A stretch of DNA of 5,134 bases, from NCBI GenBank assembly GCA_030638325.1, contig DAOWEV010000243.1, positions 1 to 5,134 of the forward strand, read 5' to 3'. Positions 1 through 5,134 of this stretch are shown here, piece after piece. Position 1 is the first letter of the stretch. Each line of letters begins with the position of its first letter. The notes beneath the pieces are model-generated. The model was not told the origin of the DNA and did no database searches. It saw only the letters and a program-made list of their open reading frames with translations. The translations under genes were made by a program, and so were the position numbers. The stretch is from Bacteroidales bacterium (GTDB lineage: Bacteria; Bacteroidota; Bacteroidia; Bacteroidales; JAGOPY01).

Positions 1-1090
1 ACTCGATGACCATTTTTAAAGTAAGAACCTCATCTTGTACCAATAACTTCAAGAAATATACCCCTGAAGGCTGATCCGAAACATCAATATCAATGAGTTC
101 AGAATCTTTGTTCTGTTGGTCCAAAACAATATTTGCAAGAATGTCATACATGATGATCCTGTCAATGCTTTTTCCGGACGTATTGGTGATGCTGAACTTA
201 CCTTTAGATGGATTAGGAAATAGTGTTATGTAATGAAGATATGCAGGTTCAAGTATGCCGGTATGATCTTCTACCTTCATGGTGATCCTGGAAGAGAGGT
301 ATCCCGGGGAGGTAACTTCGATCACCGATATACAGCTGTCAGTAGCATCGGCCGCAGCAGCAAAATAAACATATGCAGTTGAGTGGCCCGCCGGGATCAA
401 TACAGATTGTGGAACAGTGATGCATTGATTGTCAGATGTTGAAAACGAAACTGTTATGTCCATATCAGGGACTGGTAATACTTCCAGCTGCATCATTGTA
501 GAATCATTCAAGGGGACATAACTGTTTACAGGAGTGTTTATGACCAGGCGTTGTACCGGTTCTGTAGTGAGTTTGATGATGGCAGCATAACTGGGTTTGT
601 CTGTTTTATACCAGAACTCGATATTCTGCCCGAATAGATCACTCCAGTCACCTGCCCAGGTTGACGGAGCGATCAACCAGTGCCAGTCACCGGTAGCCCA
701 GTCGCTGATCTGCAGGAACCCGCCTTCTATTCCTCCTGTTGGGATCCATTCCATAGTGCCATCACCTCCGGAACTCCATCCATCAGATGAGGTGTTAAAA
801 ATGGAGAGAAAAAAGGATCCGATCATTACATCATCAATACCACCAACATCATAACCGGTATGCATTTCAGTCCGGATCCAGAATGATGTAATGTTATTCA
901 GTGCTGCAGTCAAAGTTGCCTCATCAACATTAAAAGATTCAGGGGTAATGGGAATGACAAATTTTTCCCAGACATTGGCTTCTGCCGGGGGGCCAAAGTC
1001 GGCCGTTAATTCATCCCTCACAGATTGTGCTCCCGTAAGGAAAAATGATACCAGAAATGTGATCATTAAAAAAGTAGATTTTCGTCTCAT
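1..1090 (-). CDS. T9SS-secreted laminin-B-like/Calx-beta-like protein (runs to left edge)
   Basis: An uninterrupted frame of 363 codons runs from the ATG at 1088-1090 to the window edge. The leftover base is T, compatible with a stop as the next codon. Residues 1-22 form a signal peptide (MRRK, hydrophobic stretch, ending near GAQS). Residues 30-90 (VWEKFVIPIT, WIRTEMHTG, GGIDDV) resemble the C-terminal half of a laminin IV type A/laminin B jelly roll. Residues 98-175 (SSDGWSSGG, EWIPTGG, GGFLQISDW, APSTWAGDWSDLFG) resemble its N-terminal half, so the order is reversed. Residues 185-275 look like a Calx-beta/Ig-like sandwich (VSFSTSD, ITVPQSVLIPAG). Residues 288-363 match the Por_Secre_tail type A sorting domain (LFPNPSKGKFSI, GVYFLKL). 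By family knowledge the product is exported by Sec, passed through T9SS, and anchored on or released from the cell surface. The domains suggest carbohydrate or matrix binding; no catalytic domain is visible. An alternative start is Met9, but Met1 gives the positive n-region of the signal peptide and is preceded by an A-rich leader. Confidence 0.92.
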   Translation of the reverse strand, partial: MRRKSTFLMITFLVSFFLTGAQSVRDELTADFGPPAEANVWEKFVIPITPESFNVDEATLTAALNNITSFWIRTEMHTGYDVGGIDDVMIGSFFLSIFNTSSDGWSSGGDGTMEWIPTGGIEGGFLQISDWATGDWHWLIAPSTWAGDWSDLFGQNIEFWYKTDKPSYAAIIKLTTEPVQRLVINTPVNSYVPLNDSTMMQLEVLPVPDMDITVSFSTSDNQCITVPQSVLIPAGHSTAYVYFAAAADATDSCISVIEVTSPGYLSSRITMKVEDHTGILEPAYLHYITLFPNPSKGKFSITNTSGKSIDRIIMYDILANIVLDQQNKDSELIDIDVSDQPSGVYFLKLLVQDEVLTLKMVIE

Positions 1091-1160
1091 AGCTTTGATT
1101 TTTTATAGTTTATAATTTGTTGGACATAGAATCTGCATGATTTGCAGGATATCTAAAAAA

Positions 1161-1168
1161 CAAATATA
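1161..1168 (-). promoter_or_regulatory. candidate Bacteroidota -7 element for the T9SS cargo gene
   Basis: On the minus strand the sequence reads TATATTTG, an exact match to the Bacteroidota sigma-ABfr -7 consensus TAnnTTTG. It lies 70 bp before the ATG at 1090. No good TTTG -33 element is present at the usual 19-21 bp spacing, so this is only half of a promoter. If used, transcription would begin near 1154, and the leader would start with the imperfect hairpin at 1131-1150 (ATCCTGCA/TGCAGAT arms, one bulged base). Confidence 0.4.
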
Positions 1169-1179
1169 CAAAACAATAG

Positions 1180-1199
1180 AATAAATCTGTGAATTTATT
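1180..1199 (-). terminator. weak AT-only hairpin after the radical SAM gene
   Basis: Downstream of the stop at 1218, the minus strand has AATAAAT, a 6-base loop TCACAG, then ATTTATT: a perfect 7-bp stem made only of A-T pairs. A T-rich stretch follows (CTATTGTTTT). The position suits a terminator, but the stem is weak and there is no uninterrupted U-tract, so readthrough into the T9SS gene is possible. Confidence 0.2.
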
Positions 1200-1217
1200 G
1201 AGTGTTCATGGTTTTGA

Positions 1218-2762
1218 TCACGAAATCTTTTCTTCTTTGGACGCCTTTCGGATGGGAGCATCCAACCCCTGCTCTATCATCCATTCGGGGAGTTCAGGTT
1301 TATGGGATAGCGCTTTTTTCCGGAAAGGGCTCCACAACAGTTTGAAAATATCTGAAGTCGTCATATAACGGCCGAACCTGCGAAGGAGCCTGAAGGTAGC
1401 AACAGGCCGATGGAGTGCGAGGTAGCCAAATAACTTCATGTATCCCTTTTTTCTCGCCTGGTGTACCACTTCGCTGGGAAGTATGGTGGGATCGATATCG
1501 GAACATTTGAACCATTTGTGCCAGTCGAGTTCATCATCGATGATGCCTTTATCCACATATTCCTGCCATAGCGGGGTGCCCCGGTAAGCGCAAAGCCGGT
1601 TAAAACCAAAGGTATCGAGTTTGAGCCGGGCGGCAAAGCGGAAACTTTCAAGGATGTCCTCAAAAGTCTCATCCGGCGAGCCTATCAGGAAAAATCCGTG
1701 AGCCGTTTCAATCCCGTCTTTTTTGGCCTGCTTTATGGCATATTCAATTTGTTCGATGGTCTGGTTTTTATTCAAACGATCCAGCACTTTCTGGGTTCCG
1801 GCTTCAACGCCGAAGGCCAGGAAATTACAATTTGCCTTTACCATTAAAGGAATTTCTTCAACAGCCACTGAATCAACCCTGCCCTCGCAGCCCCAGTGAA
1901 ATTGCAGCTTCCTGTCGATGATCCCATTGCAGATGGCCTCGATGCGTTTCCGCTGCATCAGAAAATGATCGTCGGTAAGGTATATTGATCTGTAACCTTC
2001 ATCATTTAGCTGTTGCATCTCTCCCAAAACATGTTCCGGCGAACGGCTCCGCCACCTGCCTCTGGCCAGGGATGGAATGTCGCAATAAATACATTTGAAA
2101 GGGCACCCGCGTGTGGTTTGCATGGTGCAAAAGCGATCCAGCGAAAGGACAGCCGGAACATCCAAGGGCATCGATTCGATATACTCGATGGGCAGGCTTT
2201 TTCGGTCGGGATAGGGAAACTGGTCGAGGTCTTTGATCAGTGGGCGGTCAGGGTTTTGGATCACTTCGCCATCCGACCGCCAGGTAAGACTCCCCACTAT
2301 TTTCAGGTTATCCAGGTTATCGAGATAATCAGGGATCAGTTCCTCACCTTCCCCTCTGCCCACACAATCGATATATGGCACCTCTTTCAGTATCTGAGCA
2401 GCATTCACCGTTGCGAAAGCGCCACCCACAATGACCGGTGTTTTTGGAGTTGCTTTCTTCAGCCGTTGTGCCATGCTCTTCATAACGAGGTATGAAGTGG
2501 TTGAAAGAAATGAAAGGGCAATAATATCAGGGTTTTCATCTTTCACGGCCTGTTCAATGTGCTCTTCCTGCATCTGTGGATGGCAAGTATCGAACATGGT
2601 TACCGCGTGTCCATGATCCCGGATTACCGGTGCAAGTGTCTGAATGCCAAGTGGTGGGAAGGCCATTACCTCAAAGCGGTCGCGGTTTCCTGATCTCCTG
2701 AGTTTTTCAGGAAGAATGTGGTAATAATCCTCGTCCCGGATATAAATTAGAAAAACCTTCAT
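1218..2762 (-). CDS. Cobalamin-binding radical SAM enzyme (class B type, BchE/HpnJ-like architecture)
   Basis: The product has 514 residues when started at the ATG at 2760-2762. Residues 1-140 are a Rossmann-like B12-binding domain (MKVFLIY start, FPPLGIQTLAPV, IIALSFLSTTS, VIVGGAFAT, VGRGEGEE); the DxHxxG motif of base-off cobalamin binders is absent, as is common in this radical SAM group. The radical SAM barrel spans about 210-415. Its CxxxCxxC cluster motif is C220, C224, C227 (TRGCPFKCIYC), which should bind a [4Fe-4S] cluster and SAM. FGVEAG at 317-322 and GFFLIGSPDET at 356-366 are typical later barrel motifs. A basic tail of about 100 residues follows with no recognised domain. Relatives methylate or rearrange lipids, porphyrins or natural products; the substrate here cannot be named. 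The start was chosen because the conserved B12 fold begins MKVFLIY and AAAGGGA lies about 10 bases upstream. The frame stays open to an ATG at 2921, but those 53 extra codons cover a palindrome and look non-coding. Soluble and cytoplasmic by sequence. Confidence 0.96.
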   Translation of the reverse strand: MKVFLIYIRDEDYYHILPEKLRRSGNRDRFEVMAFPPLGIQTLAPVIRDHGHAVTMFDTCHPQMQEEHIEQAVKDENPDIIALSFLSTTSYLVMKSMAQRLKKATPKTPVIVGGAFATVNAAQILKEVPYIDCVGRGEGEELIPDYLDNLDNLKIVGSLTWRSDGEVIQNPDRPLIKDLDQFPYPDRKSLPIEYIESMPLDVPAVLSLDRFCTMQTTRGCPFKCIYCDIPSLARGRWRSRSPEHVLGEMQQLNDEGYRSIYLTDDHFLMQRKRIEAICNGIIDRKLQFHWGCEGRVDSVAVEEIPLMVKANCNFLAFGVEAGTQKVLDRLNKNQTIEQIEYAIKQAKKDGIETAHGFFLIGSPDETFEDILESFRFAARLKLDTFGFNRLCAYRGTPLWQEYVDKGIIDDELDWHKWFKCSDIDPTILPSEVVHQARKKGYMKLFGYLALHRPVATFRLLRRFGRYMTTSDIFKLLWSPFRKKALSHKPELPEWMIEQGLDAPIRKASKEEKIS

Positions 2763-2788
2763 CAAACAAGTCCCTTTCGTTGAAAAGC

Positions 2789-2818
2789 TAAAAGTAGGTA
2801 AAATCCCGGTTATTGCAA
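2789..2818 (-). promoter_or_regulatory. candidate promoter of the radical SAM gene
   Basis: On the minus strand a TTG (2818-2816) is followed after 19 bp by TACTTTTA (2796-2789). This fits the Bacteroidota TTTG-19/21-TAnnTTTG pattern except for the last base of the -7 box and the first T of the -33 box. Transcription would start near 2782 and leave a leader of about 20 bases containing the AAAGGGA ribosome-binding site. This supports translation from 2762 rather than 2921. Confidence 0.35.
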
Positions 2819-2860
2819 GAGGCGGGGGATTTAATCCCCCAAAGCAGGGTTGTGGGATTT
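2801..2860. repeat. nested inverted repeat around a perfect 17-bp palindrome
   Basis: The core at 2824-2840 is GGGGGATTTAATCCCCC, 8-bp arms around one central base. It is flanked by AAATCCC at 2801-2807 and GGGATTT at 2854-2860, so the same word occurs in inverted orientation outside the core. The left outer copy lies in the spacer of the candidate promoter for the radical SAM gene, and the core lies just upstream of its -33 box. No U-tract follows on either strand, so a terminator is unlikely. It may be an operator or a dispersed palindromic repeat. Confidence 0.6.
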
Positions 2861-3050
2861 GTGCGTCATCAGTACCTATGCTAATGGCAGAACCGACAGG
2901 CATATTACTGGAGTTCAACACAATTCAACAAAAATGTTTCCTGGATGCGGCATGTTGGGTTAAAAAATGCCAATGTAAACCGTTCCACTGTCGAAAAGAG
3001 ATATTGTTTTAGTGTAAGGTGCGTTCAGGATTGAAGCCCAAGCCGGTGGA
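2861..3050. other. intergenic stretch without recognisable features
   Basis: No convincing coding frame, RNA gene or mobile element was seen here. Small items only: TTCAACA is repeated at 2914-2920 and 2924-2930, one helical turn apart, and a 5-bp GGCAT/ATGCC inverted pair lies at 2949-2953 and 2967-2971. Confidence 0.5.
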
Positions 3051-3055
3051 TTTAC

Positions 3056-3146
3056 CGATGTATCGATTGTACGACGTACCGACATACCGATTTTGCACCC
3101 CACATCGAATATCGCTAACTCGCTAACTCGTTACATCGCTACATCA
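3056..3146. repeat. 8-bp-phased degenerate array in two inverted arms
   Basis: In the left arm CGA recurs at 3056, 3064, 3072, 3080 and 3088, exactly every 8 bp (units such as CGATGTAT, CGACATAC). In the right arm TCG recurs at 3105, 3112, 3120, 3128 and 3136, then TCA at 3144, with one 7-bp step and then 8-bp steps (TCGCTAAC twice, TCGTTACA, TCGCTACA). Read on the opposite strand, the left arm has the same TCGnTAnn form, so the arms are inverted copies of one motif. Positions 3057-3091 pair with 3111-3145 at 25 of 35 positions, around a 19-base loop holding CACCCCAC. The function is unknown. Confidence 0.75.
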
Positions 3147-3206
3147 AATAGCTATGAAATCAGAAAACATAAATGGAACGATTTTCTTATGTGGAAACCA
3201 AATAAT

Positions 3207-3235
3207 TGTAACATTTGACAACTTAAATAGTCATT
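3207..3235 (+). promoter_or_regulatory. candidate ECF-sigma-type promoter of the permease gene
   Basis: TGTAAC at 3207-3212 and GTCATT at 3230-3235 are separated by 17 bp. This resembles the AAC-type -35 and GTC-type -10 boxes used by ECF sigma factors, and ends 22 bp before the ATG at 3258. A TAnnTTTG match is absent nearby; TAACATTTG at 3209-3217 has one base too many. There is no clear Shine-Dalgarno site before the ATG. The assignment rests on pattern resemblance only. Confidence 0.3.
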
Positions 3236-3257
3236 CCATATATAGCTATTATAGACC

Positions 3258-5134
3258 ATGTTTAAAAATCAATTGATAACTTCCATCCGGTATTTGATTC
3301 GCCAAAAGACTTTCACGTTGATTAACATAGCCGGACTTGCCATCGGAATGGCCATCGCCATACTCATATATATTTGGGTTCAGCATGAATTAAGTTACAA
3401 TAAATTTAATTCAAAATATGACCGGCTGTATCGCCTGATCCAGACGCAACACTATGCTTCCGGGCCGTTAACAACTGTTTGCATGCCAGGCCCAATTGCA
3501 AAAGATATCAGGAATGAGATTCCTGAAATTAAAAACTCGTTCATGTATTATAGTTTGTCGATGACTTTAAATTATGGCGACAAAGTTTTTACTGAGGATA
3601 TACGGCTGGCCGACCCGGAATTGTTCGAGATGTTTGATTTTGAATTCATAGAGGGAAATCCCGACCATGTATTTGATGAATTAAAGTCGATAATTATTAC
3701 AGATAAAATGGCTAAAAAGCTATTTGAGGATGAGGATCCAATGGGTAAACTTATTACCCTGAACAATGATTTAAACTTTAAAGTTACAGGAATTATAAAA
3801 GAAACACCTAAGAATTCATCATTTAGGTTTGATATTTGCTTCCCTTTCGAAAACGTTGAAGAAATGGGATTCACAATTAACCGCTACGGATGGAACTCCT
3901 ATTACGTTTATGTTGAACTTGGTGAAAATATTAGCTATATAGATGTAAATCAAAAGATAAAAAAATACCTGGAAGATAAATCAAGGAAGCAAACCCTTGC
4001 AGAAGGGGATGAAGATTACGACAGCGAGATAGATTTATTCCTGTTCCCTTTAAAGAAAATCCATCTGTATTCATATAGAGAAGGACGGGGAGCAATTCAG
4101 TTTATATATATTTTTTCGGCCATTGCAATTTTTATTATTCTGATTGCATGCATTAATTTTATGAACCTGGCAACCGCCAGATCAGCAAAACGCGCCAGGG
4201 AAATCTCCATTCGGAAATCGGTTGGAGCTGATCGATTTAACCTCATCTGTCAGTTTATTGGTGAATCACTGATCATATCGTTTGCTGCCATGATATTGGC
4301 TGTGGTTCTGGTACAGATACTCCTGCCCTATTTTAACCTTTTAGTAGAAAAAGAACTGATTTTAAATTTTACAGATACAAGCTTGTGGATTTTAGTGATT
4401 GGAATTACATTGGTTGTGGGGATTTTAGCCGGGAGTTATCCTGCTTTTTATCTCTCTGCATTAAATCCCGCAAAAGCAATGCGAAATGGTATTAACAAAG
4501 GGAAAGGTAATTTTTATTTCAGGAGGGCACTGGTTGTTTTCCAATTCGTTTTATCTGTTGGACTTATAATTTGTACCCTGGTAGTAAAAAGGCAATTAAA
4601 CTACCTGTATGACAACAAGCTTGGAATGGACCTCAATGAAGTTAGCTTATTTACATTACGGGGCAATGCTTTTGAAAAGTATGATGTCTTAAAAAACGAT
4701 TTGTTAAATAACCCTAATGTTGTAAATGTTACCCGTGCCAATTCAATACCGTTTTACATCGGTAGTAACAGTGGCGGTATTGAATGGGAAGGAAAGGATA
4801 CTGAAGATGATATCATTGTTGGATTTGCGTTTGCTGACGAAGACTACATAGAAACTATGGGAATGCAAATGGCCGATGGCCGTTTCTTTTCAAAAGAGAT
4901 ACAATCGGATACCGCTGCCGTAGTAATTAATGAAACAGCAGAAAAAGCATTTAACCTCGAAAATCCGGTTGGCAAATGGTTATCGTGGGGCGAAAACGAA
5001 AGGTATCATATTATTGGTGTGGTGAAAGATTTCCACCATCTTCCGATGCACCAGGGCATCGATCCTTTAACCATGTATTATGCTCCGGACCGATGCAGGC
5101 AAATGCTTGTTAAGACTAAAGCCGGCAACTATAA
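3258..5134 (+). CDS. ABC transporter permease, FtsX/MacB type (cut by right edge)
   Basis: The frame is open for 625 codons from the ATG at 3258 to the window end; relatives have about 780-800 residues, so the last transmembrane block is missing. The N-terminus (TSIRYLIRQKTFTLINIAGLAIGMAI) is the hallmark start of this Bacteroidota family, with TM1 at about 20-42. A MacB-like periplasmic domain spans 45-275 (LADPELFEMFDFEFIEG, ITDKMAKKLF, VTGIIKETPKNSSF). The first FtsX domain has TM2 at 280-304, TM3 at 332-358 and TM4 at 376-400. Its conserved cytoplasmic loop at 306-326 (ATARSAKRAREISIRKSVGA) should contact the ATPase. TM5 at 423-444 opens the second half, followed by a second periplasmic domain from 445 to the edge (VVINETAEKAF, IIGVVKDFHH). 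The protein sits in the inner membrane and by family knowledge works as a mechanotransducing or efflux permease. No ATPase is fused or seen upstream, so the partner must lie downstream or elsewhere, and the substrate is unknown. Its codons are visibly more A/T-rich than those of the radical SAM gene. Confidence 0.95.
   Translation, partial: MFKNQLITSIRYLIRQKTFTLINIAGLAIGMAIAILIYIWVQHELSYNKFNSKYDRLYRLIQTQHYASGPLTTVCMPGPIAKDIRNEIPEIKNSFMYYSLSMTLNYGDKVFTEDIRLADPELFEMFDFEFIEGNPDHVFDELKSIIITDKMAKKLFEDEDPMGKLITLNNDLNFKVTGIIKETPKNSSFRFDICFPFENVEEMGFTINRYGWNSYYVYVELGENISYIDVNQKIKKYLEDKSRKQTLAEGDEDYDSEIDLFLFPLKKIHLYSYREGRGAIQFIYIFSAIAIFIILIACINFMNLATARSAKRAREISIRKSVGADRFNLICQFIGESLIISFAAMILAVVLVQILLPYFNLLVEKELILNFTDTSLWILVIGITLVVGILAGSYPAFYLSALNPAKAMRNGINKGKGNFYFRRALVVFQFVLSVGLIICTLVVKRQLNYLYDNKLGMDLNEVSLFTLRGNAFEKYDVLKNDLLNNPNVVNVTRANSIPFYIGSNSGGIEWEGKDTEDDIIVGFAFADEDYIETMGMQMADGRFFSKEIQSDTAAVVINETAEKAFNLENPVGKWLSWGENERYHIIGVVKDFHHLPMHQGIDPLTMYYAPDRCRQMLVKTKAGNY

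Noticed and set aside
597..1115. Two plus-strand open frames (597-854 and 891-1115)
   Set aside because: They are antisense to the T9SS cargo gene, have low-complexity translations without domains, and the minus-strand frame carries clear domain motifs throughout.
1131..1150. Riboswitch or attenuator in the leader of the T9SS gene
   Set aside because: Only a short imperfect 7-bp hairpin is present; nothing resembles a known riboswitch core and there is no alternative pairing partner.
1300..1672. Minus-strand frames in other phases inside the radical SAM gene
   Set aside because: They overlap the well-supported coding frame completely and have no recognisable product.
2013..2616. Plus-strand open frames opposite the radical SAM gene
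   Set aside because: They lie antisense to the B12-binding domain and the start of the barrel; the translations show no family features.
2824..2840. Rho-independent terminator at the GC-rich palindrome
   Set aside because: No T-run follows on either strand and the site is upstream of both flanking genes, where no transcript is expected to end.
3056..3146. CRISPR array or tandem microsatellite
   Set aside because: Units are 8 bp, degenerate, have no spacers, and invert in the middle; there are no cas genes in the window.
3572..3874. Minus-strand 100-codon frame inside the permease gene
   Set aside because: It is antisense to the conserved periplasmic domain of the permease; its serine/isoleucine-rich translation is a shadow of the AT-rich sense codons.

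Overview
The window looks like a stretch of Bacteroidota chromosome. The evidence is a secreted protein with a type IX secretion (T9SS) C-terminal sorting domain, a long FtsX/MacB-type permease of the architecture common in that phylum, A-rich leaders rather than strong Shine-Dalgarno sites, and a TAnnTTTG-type promoter element. A gliding or environmental Bacteroidales/Cytophagales-like lineage is plausible, but the genus cannot be told from the sequence.

Layout. (1) Positions 1-1090, minus strand: a secreted T9SS cargo protein of at least 363 residues. It runs to the left edge, and the single remaining base is the T of the next codon, so it may end exactly there. It has a signal peptide, two half-domains resembling laminin IV type A (laminin B) arranged in reversed order, a Calx-beta/Ig-like sandwich and the sorting domain. 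(2) Positions 1091-1217: a short intergenic gap with a candidate promoter for gene 1 and a weak AT-rich hairpin behind gene 2. (3) Positions 1218-2762, minus strand: a 514-residue cobalamin-binding radical SAM protein. Its open frame extends to 2921, but the likely start is at 2762. (4) Positions 2763-3257: a 495-bp divergent intergenic region. It holds a candidate promoter overlapped by a nested palindrome, a stretch with no recognisable feature, an unusual array with 8-bp periodicity in two inverted arms, and an ECF-sigma-like promoter. (5) Positions 3258-5134, plus strand: an ABC transporter permease (FtsX/MacB type), cut by the right edge after 625 residues.

The three genes do not form an obvious pathway. 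Genes 1 and 2 point the same way but are 127 bp apart with a promoter candidate between them, and gene 3 is divergent. The most notable signals are the swapped laminin-B halves, suggestive of a circular permutation, and the 8-bp-phased inverted array between the divergent genes. No CRISPR array, tRNA, rRNA or insertion sequence was seen.
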